Assembly (NCBI GenBank): GCA_023426545.1
Contig: JAFAAN010000066.1
Location: forward strand, 80,534 to 144,533
DNA from: Pseudomonadota bacterium
GTDB lineage: Bacteria; Myxococcota; Myxococcia; Myxococcales; Myxococcaceae
Length of the DNA: 64,000 nucleotides
Reading direction: 5' to 3'
In this document: piece after piece, positions 34,252 to 43,805 of the stretch
How positions within the stretch are numbered: the first letter of the stretch is position 1
How the letters are laid out: each line of letters starts with the position of its first letter
Translations under genes and position numbers: made by a program
The notes under the pieces: generated by a model
Databases searched by the model: none
What the model was told of the DNA's origin: nothing
The model's input: only the letters and a program-made list of their open reading frames with translations

Positions 34252-36003
34252 TCAGCGTCCGCGGGCGGAAGCGCCCTTCAGGGCGCGGGCCTGGGTCACC
34301 AGGCCGAGGAACTCGTCACGGTCAGCGAGGCCCTCGGTGGCGCCCGCGGCCAGCTTCTCGGCGGTGGCGAGGCTCCAGCCCTCCGCCGCGGGGCTGTCGC
34401 GAAGGATGTCCGCGGTAGCGGCCACGGCGAGGGCGAAGCGGAAGTCCGACGACGCGCCCGCAAGTGACGAGCGGAGCGTGGACCGCTGGAACGGGAAGGC
34501 CTGCTCGGAGGCCTCGGTGCCGTTGGGGGCCTTGGCGCGGACGCGCACGGTGGCCAGGGGCTCCGCGGGGGCCGCGCCCGTCAGCTCCACCTCGTACAGG
34601 GCCGTGACGTTGTGGCCCGCGCCAATCTCACCCGCGTCCACCTTGTCGTTGCGGAAGTCCTGGTCGGCGATGTCGCGGTTCTCGTAGCCCAGCAGGCGGT
34701 AGCGGCGGACGGAAGCGGGGTTGAACTCGACCTGGAGCTTCACGTCCTTGGCGATGACCTCCAGCGTCCCGGTGAGCTGCGTCTCGAAGACCTTCCGCGC
34801 CTCGCGGAGGCTGTCCACGTAGAAGCAGTTACCGTTGCCCTTGTCGGCGAGCTTCTCCATCAGGTCATCGCGGTAGTTGCCCATGCCGAAGCCCACGGCG
34901 GTGAGCGTGACGCCTTCGGCCGTGTACTTGCGGATGCTCTCCAGCATCGCGTTGGCGCTCAGGTTCTGCCCGATGTTGGCATCGCCGTCGGTGAGGACGA
35001 TGACGCGCGACACGACGTTGCCGGAGGCCTTCTTCACCGCGTGGCGGTAGGCCAGCTCCATGCCGGAGCCCATCGCGGTGCCGCCGCCCGCCTGGAGCGA
35101 GTCGATGGCGTCGTGGATGCGCTTCACGTCAGTGGCCGGCGTCGGGGGCAACACGTCCCGCGTAGAGCCTGCGTACGTGACGACGGCCACGGTGTCGTTC
35201 TCATTGAGGTTCTTGACGGCGATCTTGATGGCCTCTTTCGCGAGCGGCAGCTTGTCCTCCGAGGACATGGAGCCGCTGGTGTCCACGAGGAACACCAGGT
35301 GCGCGGGCTTGCGCTGCGAGCGTGAGACGACCTTGCCTTGTACCCCCACGCGCAGGAAGTGGCGCTTGTCATCGAAGGGCGAGGGCGCGCCCTCCAGGTG
35401 CACGCTGAATGCGCCCGTCTCCGGAGGCGCATAGCGGAACTTGAAGTAGTTGACGAACTCCTCCACGCGGACTGCGGAGGTCGGCGGGAGCCTGCCCCGG
35501 GTGAGGTAGCGGCGCGACACGGCGTACGAAGCGGTGTCCACGTCCGCGGCGAAGGTGGAGAGCGCGTCCCTGGCCGTGTCGACGAAGCCGTGAGCCTTCC
35601 AGGCCGCGAACGTGTTGCCGCCCGTGTCGTCCTGTGGCGGCGCGCTCTCGCTGTCGTAGGCGGGCTTGGAGGGCATGGCTGGCGTGGGCGCGCGGCGCTC
35701 CAGGTGGTCCCCCTTGCCTCGAGCGAGCGCCTTGGCCGGTGCGGGGGCCTCGCGCCGGGCGGGCATCGTGGGCATCGGCGCGGGTGCGGCGGCTGGCGCT
35801 CCGGCGAGCGACTGAGATGCTGGGACGGGCGCATCGGCGGCCTTGTCCAGGCCGGATGGCCTCGAAGTCGCCGCCATCTCGGCCTCGGCGTGGGGGCGTT
35901 CGTCCGCGGTCGGGCTCCGGCTGACGCAGGCGGGCTGCGTGCTGACGACGAACAGGGCACTTCCCCAGGCGGTCAACTGGCGCTTCAGCGAGAAGGGGGA
36001 CAT
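34252..36003 (-). CDS. VWA-domain lipoprotein, YfbK family
   Basis: A 583-residue protein. It has an N-terminal hydrophobic segment ending in QPAC (possible lipid attachment) and a Pro/Ala-rich spacer to about residue 115. The PF12450-type domain follows (FVDTARDALSTFAADVDTAS, RVEEFVNYF), then a von Willebrand A domain with an intact MIDAS DTSGSMSS near 255 and DGDANIG later, and a C-terminal DUF3520-type domain. Such proteins bind divalent metal and protein ligands at the cell surface; the exact partner is unknown. ATG 36003 has GGAG 7 bases upstream; longer in-frame readings overlap the divergent VOC gene. Confidence 0.85.
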   Translation of the reverse strand: MSPFSLKRQLTAWGSALFVVSTQPACVSRSPTADERPHAEAEMAATSRPSGLDKAADAPVPASQSLAGAPAAAPAPMPTMPARREAPAPAKALARGKGDHLERRAPTPAMPSKPAYDSESAPPQDDTGGNTFAAWKAHGFVDTARDALSTFAADVDTASYAVSRRYLTRGRLPPTSAVRVEEFVNYFKFRYAPPETGAFSVHLEGAPSPFDDKRHFLRVGVQGKVVSRSQRKPAHLVFLVDTSGSMSSEDKLPLAKEAIKIAVKNLNENDTVAVVTYAGSTRDVLPPTPATDVKRIHDAIDSLQAGGGTAMGSGMELAYRHAVKKASGNVVSRVIVLTDGDANIGQNLSANAMLESIRKYTAEGVTLTAVGFGMGNYRDDLMEKLADKGNGNCFYVDSLREARKVFETQLTGTLEVIAKDVKLQVEFNPASVRRYRLLGYENRDIADQDFRNDKVDAGEIGAGHNVTALYEVELTGAAPAEPLATVRVRAKAPNGTEASEQAFPFQRSTLRSSLAGASSDFRFALAVAATADILRDSPAAEGWSLATAEKLAAGATEGLADRDEFLGLVTQARALKGASARGR

Positions 36004-36147
36004 CGGGTCTCCAAGGTCGATGAGTGAGGAGGTCGCCGCCTGGAAACGCATGGCCTTCAATAACGGTCTACGGTGAAGCGATTTCCGGCCAGCGCCCGCG
36101 ATGGGCGTCCTTGTCTGGCGCAGCCCTGTCTGACAGGGTGCAGGTCC

Positions 36148-36636
<489 letters not shown>

Positions 36637-36646
36637 GGCCCGCGCG

Positions 36647-37768
36647 TCACCGCCCGGCGGGGGCTTGCTGCCCCTGCCGGAGGATGCGCTCCGCGAGGCT
36701 CCGGAACGCGGGCCTCGCCACGCGCTCCACCCGGTCCAGGGCCACGCACAGCGCAAAGGTGAGGCCGATGAGGATGGCGGTCAGCACCCAGTACTGGAGC
36801 CAGCCGCTGCTATCTCCCCAGAAGCGCTGGAAGGAGAAGACGCCGCCGAGCCGGTAGAACAGCAGCATCTCGTGGAAGAAGTACGCGGACAGCGACGAGG
36901 TGCCGAACGCCTCCACGAAGCGCCGCAGCCGGGAGGGTGTCGCGTTCGCCGGTACGCGGGCCTCCAACCACGTCAGGACGAGCAGCACCGTGCTGACCCA
37001 GCCGAAGCGCGCCGCGGCATTGGAGGGGTTGGCGACGAAGAAGCGGTGCGGCGGGTAGAGGCCATAGAGGTGGTCGCCTAGCACGACGCCGGCGAGGCCC
37101 AGGGCCATCAGCACCGCCAGCGCCCGGACGAGCCCGGCGCGTCCCCAGGCGCCCGCGATGGTCCCCGCGAAGACGCCGAGCCACGCGTACCCCAGCCACG
37201 GCAGCAGCGGGAAGGGGGCGAAGGAGGACTTCTCCGTCAGGGTGGCCCAGGGCCCATCCACCTGCTCGCCGAGCGGCGACACGGCGAAGGTGACCATGGC
37301 GAGGACGAAGGCGCTGGCGCTCAACACCCGGGGGCGCGCGGACAGGAGCGCCGCCACTGGCAGGACGATGAGCAGGCAGAGGCCCACGCATTGGAGGATG
37401 TCCATGCGGAGGATCCACACTGGCTCGCGAAGCAGGGGGAACCAGGCCCAGTTGACCAGGGTGGCCACCGCGAGCACCTCGCCAGCGCGGCGGAGGTTGC
37501 GGTGGACGCGGGAGCGCACCGTGCCGCTCGCGGCGCTGCGAACCATCATCAGGGCGGTCGCGAAGCCCGCGGAGAAGATGAACGCGGGGGCGACCAGTCC
37601 GTCCACGCGCAGCAGCCGCGCCACCCAGATACTGCGCCGCAGCTCGGGCGTCAGCAGGGCCAGGGTGTGCGTCTGGATCATGAACAGCACCGCGATGCCC
37701 CGCAGCCAGTCGATGGCTCGGATGCGCTCGCGGGAGAGGAGGGACGGAGAGGCGGGCGTGGACGTCAC
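36647..37768 (-). CDS. DUF1624/HGSNAT-like multi-pass membrane acyltransferase
   Basis: A 373-residue polytopic membrane protein with about ten hydrophobic helices. The N-terminal RIRAIDWLRGIAVLFMIQTHTL motif resembles the (R)-x-x-x-D-x-x-RG-x-x-x-x-x-M-x-x-x-H signature shared by DUF1624 and heparan-alpha-glucosaminide N-acetyltransferase-like proteins, and SAYFFHEMLLFY resembles the late conserved helix of acyltransferase-3-like proteins. It likely transfers an acyl group to a cell-envelope glycan; the acceptor is unknown. The start is GTG 37768. The SDR gene lies 64 bp upstream on the same strand. Confidence 0.75.
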   Translation of the reverse strand: MTSTPASPSLLSRERIRAIDWLRGIAVLFMIQTHTLALLTPELRRSIWVARLLRVDGLVAPAFIFSAGFATALMMVRSAASGTVRSRVHRNLRRAGEVLAVATLVNWAWFPLLREPVWILRMDILQCVGLCLLIVLPVAALLSARPRVLSASAFVLAMVTFAVSPLGEQVDGPWATLTEKSSFAPFPLLPWLGYAWLGVFAGTIAGAWGRAGLVRALAVLMALGLAGVVLGDHLYGLYPPHRFFVANPSNAAARFGWVSTVLLVLTWLEARVPANATPSRLRRFVEAFGTSSLSAYFFHEMLLFYRLGGVFSFQRFWGDSSGWLQYWVLTAILIGLTFALCVALDRVERVARPAFRSLAERILRQGQQAPAGR

Positions 37769-37832
37769 GGGCCGCCTACCCTACGGCATCAGCGTATCCG
37801 GCTCACGTGATTGCTGGCGCCCACGGAGCTGG

Positions 37833-38756
37833 CTACCGATAGCCCGTGGCGTCCGCGGGGCTGCCTGTCTCCTGGATGTCGGGGATATATCGCCAGGCAT
37901 CGGGCTGGCTGCCATCCAGGTCCGTGAAGCCGTAGACGCGGGCGAGCTGGCCGCTCGACAGGGACTGTCCGCTCCAGCGTGCCCGGTCCGGGTCGGCGGC
38001 CAGCGCGGCCACCGCACGGCCTACGTAGGCCGGCGTCTCCGAGATGATGAAGTGGGGCTCCTTCGCGGTGGCGTCACGCCAGTTCGCCTCGGTGACGCCG
38101 TAGTGCTCCAGCATGGCCTCGGAGCGCAGCCAGCCTGGAGTCAGCGCCACGGCGGTGGCGCCGTGAGGCTTCAGCTCCTGCGCCTGACTCCACGCCAGCC
38201 GGAGAAGTGAGGCCTTCGCGAGGTCGTAGAACGCCGAGATGCGGTAGTGCGTCGCGTTGTAGTCCGCGGTGCCGTCGGTGACTTCGACGACCAGACCTCC
38301 CGGCTTGCGGATGAGCAGCGGCAGGGCGAAGTGGCTGGTGATGAGGTGGGTGTCCACGCCCAGCCGGAGCAGCCGCAGCCCCTTGTCGAGCGAGTGCTCC
38401 CACACGCTTCTGTTCCACTCGAAGATGGACTCGCCGCCCCAGATGTCGTTCACGAGCACATCGAGCCGCCCTTGTTCTCGGTCGATGCGCTCCACCAGGG
38501 CGCGCACCTGCTCGGGGACCAGATGGTCGGTCTGCACGGCGATGCCGAGCCCACCCGCCGCCGTCACGAGCTCCGCCGTCTCCTCGATGGTCTCCGGCCG
38601 GTTCTGCTCGGAGCGATGCGCCCGCGTCGTCCGGCCGGTGACATAGACAGTGGCGCCCGCCGCGCCAAGCTGCACCGCGATTCCCCGGCCGGCACCGCGT
38701 GTTCCTCCCGCGACCAGCGCCACCCGTCCCTTCAATGTTCCCGTCTCGTCCCGCAT
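37833..38756 (-). CDS. short-chain dehydrogenase/reductase (SDR)
   Basis: A 307-residue SDR. The NAD(P) loop AGGTRGAGRGIAVQLGAAGA (Gly-rich TGxxxGxG type) is at residues 14-33. The strand-4 motif LVNDIWGG replaces the usual NNAG. The catalytic Tyr-Lys pair fits the AFYDLAKASL segment near 200. The extended C-terminus (PGWLRSEAMLEHYG) matches atypical SDRs often called dehydrogenase/reductase SDR-family-member-1-like. ATG 38756 is fixed by GGAGG 8 bases upstream. Its divergent upstream region with the heme protein gene has a repeated ACCCT/AGGGT element. Confidence 0.87.
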   Translation of the reverse strand: MRDETGTLKGRVALVAGGTRGAGRGIAVQLGAAGATVYVTGRTTRAHRSEQNRPETIEETAELVTAAGGLGIAVQTDHLVPEQVRALVERIDREQGRLDVLVNDIWGGESIFEWNRSVWEHSLDKGLRLLRLGVDTHLITSHFALPLLIRKPGGLVVEVTDGTADYNATHYRISAFYDLAKASLLRLAWSQAQELKPHGATAVALTPGWLRSEAMLEHYGVTEANWRDATAKEPHFIISETPAYVGRAVAALAADPDRARWSGQSLSSGQLARVYGFTDLDGSQPDAWRYIPDIQETGSPADATGYR

Positions 38757-38791
38757 GCGTGTCACCTCCGTGGAATTCAGAACCCGGGGAG

Positions 38792-38817
38792 ACCCTATGA
38801 GGGTTTCTTGACACCCT
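38792..38817. promoter_or_regulatory. alternating ACCCT/AGGGT repeat between divergent genes
   Basis: ACCCT (38792-38796), AGGGT (38800-38804) and ACCCT (38813-38817) give two overlapping inverted repeats with loops of 3 and 8 nt, in the spacer between the SDR gene (minus) and the di-heme protein gene (plus). The element lies 36-61 bp upstream of the SDR start and could be an operator. Confidence 0.35.
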
Positions 38818-38934
38818 CTGACAGGATTGGGGCCGTTGGCTCGGTTCGAGCAAGAGATCACCACGGCCTTTCGCGGCCCGCCTGTTCGACCGGACACGTG
38901 TCGACATGCCGCAATCCGTACGCGAGGAGGTTGC

Positions 38935-40338
38935 GTGATTCGACCACTCACCCTGTGCGCTTTCCTTTGCCTGGCAGGGGCGGCGCTCGCCCGGCCACCC
39001 GCGGCAGGCGTGGTCTGTGCCACCTATCCCTCGGCGCCCGCGTGTATGGGGCAACAGCCCGCCTGCACGCTCTGCCACACGGCACCGCCGCAGCGGAACG
39101 CGTTCGGCGCCTCGCTGGAGGCGCACCTGGCGCCCGGCGCACCGCGTCCGTTGTCCGATAGTGACTTCTCCATGGCCCTGCCCGAGGCGCTGCGAGCGGT
39201 GGAGGGCGAGGACGTGGATGGTGATGGTGTGACGAACGGGGAGGAACTCCTGCGCGGCACATTGCCCGCGGACCCCGCGAGCGTTCCCAACCAGCCAGGA
39301 GCCTGCGCGGCGGGGCAGAATCCCCGGTACGACGTGTGCCGCTACGACCTGCGCTTCGCCTATCGGCGCGTGCTGCTCGACTTCTGCGGGAAGTCGCCCA
39401 CGTACGCCGAGCTCAAGGCTTTCGACGCGCGCGGCGAGGAGGGCAAGCGCGAGCTTCTCGACGCCGAGCTCGACCGCTGTACAGCCAGCGAGTTCTGGCG
39501 CGGCAAGGATGGCCAGCTGTGGAAGCTGGCGCACCCGAAAATCCGGCCGGTGGGCTCCATCAAGGCGGGAGAGGACCGGGGGGCCATTCCCCTCGCGGAC
39601 TACTACGACGACTACGCGCTCTACGCCTACGCCCAGCTCGACGACCGCGACGCACGCGAGGTGATGACCGCGAAGTACTACGTGCGCCGGGAGACGGGGC
39701 CCACCCGCTACACCGCGGTGCCGTCGTTGCCCTCCCAGTTCGTGGAAGAGGGGCGCCGCGCGGGAAACCTCACCTCGGCGTGGAGCCTCATCTCCTTCGT
39801 GATGTTCACCGCGCTGCCACGCAACGCGGCGTCGCAGAGCTACCGCGCCTACCTGGGCCTCGACATCGCGTTGCAACAAGGGCTCTACAGCATCCCCGGT
39901 GAGCCGAGGGACTACGATGCCAAGGGCGTGCAGGCCCCGGCCTGTGCCGCGTGTCACGCGACGTTGGATCCGCTCAGCTATCCCTTCCGCAATTACAACG
40001 GGCTCACCAGCCTCGTCTTGGCCCGCTACGTGCCAGACCGCATCGAGCGTTACTTCGCCACGGATGCGCCGGACATCACCCAGATTCCCGAGTCCGGATT
40101 TCTGCTGGGGCAGCCCGTGGGGGACCTCCTGGAGTGGGCCCAGGTGGGGGCCAACAGCGACGCCTTCGCCATCTCCGCCGTCACGGATTACTGGAAGCTG
40201 CTGGTGGGCCACCCACCGACGCCCGAGGAGCACGACGAGTTCGTCGCCCTCTGGCAGCGCTTCAAGGGCACGCACCGGTACAGCGTGCAGCGGATGCTCC
40301 ATGACCTGATTCGCACGGAGGCCTACGGTGCGCCTTGA
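38935..40338 (+). CDS. secreted di-heme (CxxCH) cytochrome-like protein
   Basis: A 467-residue exported protein. Signal peptide LTLCAFLCLAGAALA is followed by two c-type heme motifs, CTLCH near residue 41 and CAACH near 341. An EF-hand-like DVDGDGVTNGEE loop near 100 resembles a thrombospondin-type-3/dockerin Ca site. The second half (GAPAC..HATLDPLSYPFRNYNG) resembles the DUF1588/DUF1592-type cytochrome proteins common in myxobacteria and planctomycetes, which are usually encoded beside DUF1501/DUF1552 proteins. GTG 38935 has GAGGAGG 5 bases upstream and starts at the signal peptide. Its 3' end overlaps the next gene by 11 bp, indicating translational coupling. Confidence 0.78.
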   Translation: MIRPLTLCAFLCLAGAALARPPAAGVVCATYPSAPACMGQQPACTLCHTAPPQRNAFGASLEAHLAPGAPRPLSDSDFSMALPEALRAVEGEDVDGDGVTNGEELLRGTLPADPASVPNQPGACAAGQNPRYDVCRYDLRFAYRRVLLDFCGKSPTYAELKAFDARGEEGKRELLDAELDRCTASEFWRGKDGQLWKLAHPKIRPVGSIKAGEDRGAIPLADYYDDYALYAYAQLDDRDAREVMTAKYYVRRETGPTRYTAVPSLPSQFVEEGRRAGNLTSAWSLISFVMFTALPRNAASQSYRAYLGLDIALQQGLYSIPGEPRDYDAKGVQAPACAACHATLDPLSYPFRNYNGLTSLVLARYVPDRIERYFATDAPDITQIPESGFLLGQPVGDLLEWAQVGANSDAFAISAVTDYWKLLVGHPPTPEEHDEFVALWQRFKGTHRYSVQRMLHDLIRTEAYGAP

Positions 40339-41005
40339 GACCTTCCTGTTGGCATGCGTCCTGGCCCTGGCCGCCTGCACACGGCAGCCGGTGGCCCGGG
40401 TGGTGGATGTGGACGCCGGTACGCCGCCGGTGGGCCATGCGCCGGATTCGGGCTCGCCTGCCGCCGTGGCCAGGTCGACCCGGAACAACCTCCGCTTCAA
40501 GGGGCCCGAGCGGCTGACCGCCGATTTCGCCGCAGCGCTCGATCTGCCTCCGGACCAGCTCTGCAACGAGCTGGGCCAGTACCCGTGCGCCACGTTCGTT
40601 CACACCGTCACGCTGGGGGGCGTGGACCCCTATCGGAGCGGCCTCTACGAGCCGCTTCCCATCACCGGCGTGACGACGCCCATCGCCGTGGACCGGCTGG
40701 TGCTGGCTGCTTGCGCGCAGCGAGTGGCGCGCGACGTGGATGCGCCGGCGGAGGCCGTCATCTTCAGGGGCGTGGCGCTGGACGCCCAGGGGCGGCTGGT
40801 GGGCCAGCAGGGCCAGCCGGTGCGGGACGCCATCAACGTCCTCTATCAGCGAGGGCTCCAGCGGGACGCGGAGGGCTCTGAATTGGACGCGTGGCTTCGG
40901 CTCGCGGCCGCCATCGAGTCCTCGGGCCGCGGCCGACCGGGTCGCGACTGGATGACCGCGGTCTGCTTCGGCGTCCTCTCTTCGGCCGAGTCCGTCTTCT
41001 TCTGA
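40328..41005 (+). CDS. hypothetical lipoprotein in heme-protein operon
   Basis: A 225-residue lipoprotein: MRLETFLLACVLALAAC ends in a canonical LAAC lipobox (Cys17). The mature part contains four further cysteines (LCNELGQYPCATF, LAACAQ, AVCFG) that could form disulfides. I do not recognise a family. The GTG start lies inside the preceding gene (11-bp overlap), and the next gene follows 11 bp after the stop, so the three are one operon. It may be an accessory of the secreted heme protein and the DUF1501-like protein. Confidence 0.75.
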   Translation: MRLETFLLACVLALAACTRQPVARVVDVDAGTPPVGHAPDSGSPAAVARSTRNNLRFKGPERLTADFAAALDLPPDQLCNELGQYPCATFVHTVTLGGVDPYRSGLYEPLPITGVTTPIAVDRLVLAACAQRVARDVDAPAEAVIFRGVALDAQGRLVGQQGQPVRDAINVLYQRGLQRDAEGSELDAWLRLAAAIESSGRGRPGRDWMTAVCFGVLSSAESVFF

Positions 41006-41016
41006 GGGAACCTTCC

Positions 41017-42567
41017 ATGTCACTGCGCAACAATGGCCGGCTCTCGCGCCGGGAGCTGATGAAGGCACTGTCGATGTGCGCCGCGGGTTCCTCTGCCTTG
41101 GGGCCCCTGCTGACAGGCTGCCGGGAGTCGCTGGAGACGCCCGCTTCGCTGGAGCAGCGCGGCGGTGCTCGCCGGGCGCGGCTCGACGGAAAGCCTCGCT
41201 TCCTCATCGTCGTGGGCGCCGCGGGAGGCGCATCCATCATCGACAGCTTCCTGGCGGTCCGCGCCTCGGAAGCGGGAGTGGAGGCGGCCCGGCTCAATAC
41301 CTTCGCGGAGGCACAGGTGCAGGGTGTCCCGGACTCGCCCTTCCGCGCGGTGCGTGTGCGCAGCCTGCGCTTGGGGAGTATCCCCCTGCCGGTGGTGACG
41401 GACCAGCTCCCCTTCGTGACGAAGCACAAGGACTCCATGCTGGTGGCGACCACTGTGGGGACGTCCGTCAACCACGTCATCGCGCAGAAGCGCAGCCTGA
41501 CGGGTAACGCCGCATGGCGGGGACGGACGCTGCAGGAGTGCGTGGCCTTGCAGTACGGCGCGGGCTTTCCCATTCCCAACGTCAACATGGGGACGGGGGG
41601 CTACGCGGAGCGGGGGACGGATGGCTCGCTGCCCGAGCACTGCTACGGCGAGGTGGTGACGAACGCGTCGTTATGGCCGCTGGGGCTCGACGGGAGCAAG
41701 GGCCTCAAGGACGTGCCGTCGGCAGACGTGCTGGCCCGGGCTCGCGAGACACGGAATGCGCTCGATGCCCAGTCCGTCTTCGGTCAGACCTTCGAGAACG
41801 CTCCCGCGCTGCGCCGCTGGAACGACCAGCGCATCGTCGGGCAGCCCGCGCTGGAGGTACAGGACCTCATCAACCGTCTCAGCGTGCTGCCTGATGCGCC
41901 GCCGCGGATGCCGCTGTCAGAGTATGGCCTCTCCGGCTCTCCGGACGGCGCGCGCCTCCGCGCGGCCTTCCCGGACTACTTCACCGACCCCGTCGAGGGG
42001 CAGGCGGCGCTGGCCTTCCTGCTCATCAAGCACCGCGTGTCGGTGACGGTGACGCTGGGGCCGTCGTTCAATGTGGCGGTGGGCGGTGCGTCGGTCATCG
42101 CGAATCCGCCGCTGGCGTTCGACTTCAGCCACAACGACCACCGCACGGGCCAGGCTTTCATGTGGGCGCGCGTGCTGGGAGTGATCGACCGGCTCATCGA
42201 GCTGCTCAAGTCGGAGCCCTTCGACGCGGCGTCGGGCGAGAGCCTTTGGGACCGGACGTTGATCTACGTCGCCACCGATTTCGGCCGCACGCGCTCCCGT
42301 GCGGCCAATGCCACCGAGTTCGGCACCGGCCACGACCTCAACAACGGGGTCCTGCTCCTGTCTCCGATGCTTCGGGGGAACACCGTACTGGGCGGCGTCG
42401 ACCCCCTCACGACGTTGACCCACGGCTTCGACCCGCGCACCGGAGCACCCCTCCCAGGCAAGCTGGAGTCGAACGAGCCGGACATCTTCTCCGGCATCCT
42501 GACGGCGATGGGCGTCGACACGTCCGGCAGCGGCCTACCCGATGCGAGTGCCTTCATCCGAGCGTGA
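41017..42567 (+). CDS. Tat-type DUF1501-like secreted protein
   Basis: A 516-residue protein with an N-terminal SRRELMKAL twin-arginine-like motif, then an LLTGC lipobox-like segment (about residue 34), so it may be a Tat-exported lipoprotein. The body resembles DUF1501 (alkaline-phosphatase-like fold): FLIVVGAAGGAS near 60 and TLIYVATDFGRTRSR near 415, then GTGHDLNNGVLLLSPMLRG. The full metal-ligand set of active phosphatases is not obvious to me. DUF1501 proteins are typically paired with multi-domain cytochromes, as here. ATG 41017 follows GAGGGAA. It is the last gene of the operon. Confidence 0.75.
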   Translation: MSLRNNGRLSRRELMKALSMCAAGSSALGPLLTGCRESLETPASLEQRGGARRARLDGKPRFLIVVGAAGGASIIDSFLAVRASEAGVEAARLNTFAEAQVQGVPDSPFRAVRVRSLRLGSIPLPVVTDQLPFVTKHKDSMLVATTVGTSVNHVIAQKRSLTGNAAWRGRTLQECVALQYGAGFPIPNVNMGTGGYAERGTDGSLPEHCYGEVVTNASLWPLGLDGSKGLKDVPSADVLARARETRNALDAQSVFGQTFENAPALRRWNDQRIVGQPALEVQDLINRLSVLPDAPPRMPLSEYGLSGSPDGARLRAAFPDYFTDPVEGQAALAFLLIKHRVSVTVTLGPSFNVAVGGASVIANPPLAFDFSHNDHRTGQAFMWARVLGVIDRLIELLKSEPFDAASGESLWDRTLIYVATDFGRTRSRAANATEFGTGHDLNNGVLLLSPMLRGNTVLGGVDPLTTLTHGFDPRTGAPLPGKLESNEPDIFSGILTAMGVDTSGSGLPDASAFIRA

Positions 42568-42596
42568 CCCAGGGGCGTGGACGGCGCCCTACGTCC

Positions 42597-42618
42597 GCTG
42601 CCATGCCTTCGTGGCAGC
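42597..42618. terminator. hairpin between convergent DUF1501-like and DHH-like genes
   Basis: GCTGCCA and TGGCAGC form a perfect 7-bp stem with an 8-nt loop between convergent stop codons. There is no T-run. Confidence 0.4.
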
Positions 42619-42629
42619 GTCAGTCTGCA

Positions 42630-43775
42630 TCAACCCGGGAATGCGCCCCGCCGCTCGACGTCGATGCCGCGCAGCCCCTTGAACCCCAGGGAGGCTGCGA
42701 ACTGGAGGAAGTCCGTCTGGGGCAGGCTGCCGCCCAAGGCGCCCGCGCGAATGCCCAGACGCGTGAAGGACGCATCGAGGTCGATGGGGACGCGGCTGCG
42801 CACGGCGTAGTCCACCCGTCCCGGAAGATAGCCCGCGTTGGCGGCGATGACGATGTGCTCGGGCAGCCGCTGCGCCCAGCGGACCGCGACCTGGGAATGG
42901 ACCTGGGCGTCCGAGCTGAACAGCAGCAGGGCCACGTCGTTCGCGATGCGTGGTGGCGTCTTCGAGCACCTCACCACCTCCCGCTGGACCTCCATCCGGC
43001 AGTCATGCAGCACGTCGACACCCGGCACATTGCCGCGCGTGATGTCCGTGGCGCGGCCGGCGCGCAGCAGGACCTCCAGTGCGAGGGGCACCGCGAACCG
43101 GGACGAGCGGCGGGCGGCGTTCAGCAGGGACACCGACTCCGTCACGGCCGTGCGCCCTGCGCGTCGGAGCGCGTCCTTGAGGAACGGGATGGGCGCATCC
43201 ACGCCCTGGTCCGCCACCGTGCCCAGGGCGGCCAGCCACTCCAGCGGGCCCGGGGCGACGAAGGGTGACACCAGGACGTAGGTGAGCAGGCTGCACGTCA
43301 CGGCGGGAGTGAGCCCGTGCGCGGAGCGCAACGTGGCCCCGGGAATGTCCTCCGCGAGGGCCCGAGGCGCTACGACGAGGCAGGGCACCCGGAGGCCCGT
43401 CGTGGACGCGTCCGAGTGGACGACCTGGCCGTACGCGTCCGCATCCTGAGGCGTTCCATCGGACGGGGCCTGTCGCGGTGCTGTCGGAGTTCCTCGTTCG
43501 AGCACGACCACCGCGTCCGGCATCATTGCGCGCAGCCGCTCCTGCGTCGCGGGAGAGAAGGCATGCTCCCCCTTGTCTGGGACGCGCGCGATTCCTCGGG
43601 CTCCCTCAGCCTCCAGCGCGCGGAGGGCCAGCACCCCCGCGGCGAGCCCATCCACGCCGGGGTGGGGCACCACCACGACACGGGTCGACGCGTGTCGCGC
43701 CGCGTCGGCGGTCTGGGATGCGCGAGCGTACGAGGCGTGACAGGTCGGGGCGGTCTCCCAGTTTCGGAGTGTCAT
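42630..43775 (-). CDS. DHH/DHHA1-like phosphoesterase homologue, probably inactive
   Basis: A 381-residue protein with the outline of a RecJ/DHH phosphoesterase. An N-terminal VVVVPHPGVDGLAAGVLAL stands where the family has V-x-x-H-x-D-x-DG; the first Asp is replaced by Gly. A later segment GTVADQGVDAPIPFLKDALRR matches the GTVAD motif after the DHH signature, and a DHHA1-like C-terminus ends ARSLGFKGLRGIDV-like. The DHH triad itself is not visible (HGLTPAVTC at that position), so metal-dependent catalysis is doubtful. The ATG at 43775 is only 30 bp from the divergent M2 peptidase ATG, so the true start could be a GTG up to 30 codons further in. Confidence 0.55.
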   Translation of the reverse strand: MTLRNWETAPTCHASYARASQTADAARHASTRVVVVPHPGVDGLAAGVLALRALEAEGARGIARVPDKGEHAFSPATQERLRAMMPDAVVVLERGTPTAPRQAPSDGTPQDADAYGQVVHSDASTTGLRVPCLVVAPRALAEDIPGATLRSAHGLTPAVTCSLLTYVLVSPFVAPGPLEWLAALGTVADQGVDAPIPFLKDALRRAGRTAVTESVSLLNAARRSSRFAVPLALEVLLRAGRATDITRGNVPGVDVLHDCRMEVQREVVRCSKTPPRIANDVALLLFSSDAQVHSQVAVRWAQRLPEHIVIAANAGYLPGRVDYAVRSRVPIDLDASFTRLGIRAGALGGSLPQTDFLQFAASLGFKGLRGIDVERRGAFPG

Positions 43776-43805
43776 CGGACGCGGGTTCTTCTACGGTCCG
43801 CGGTC

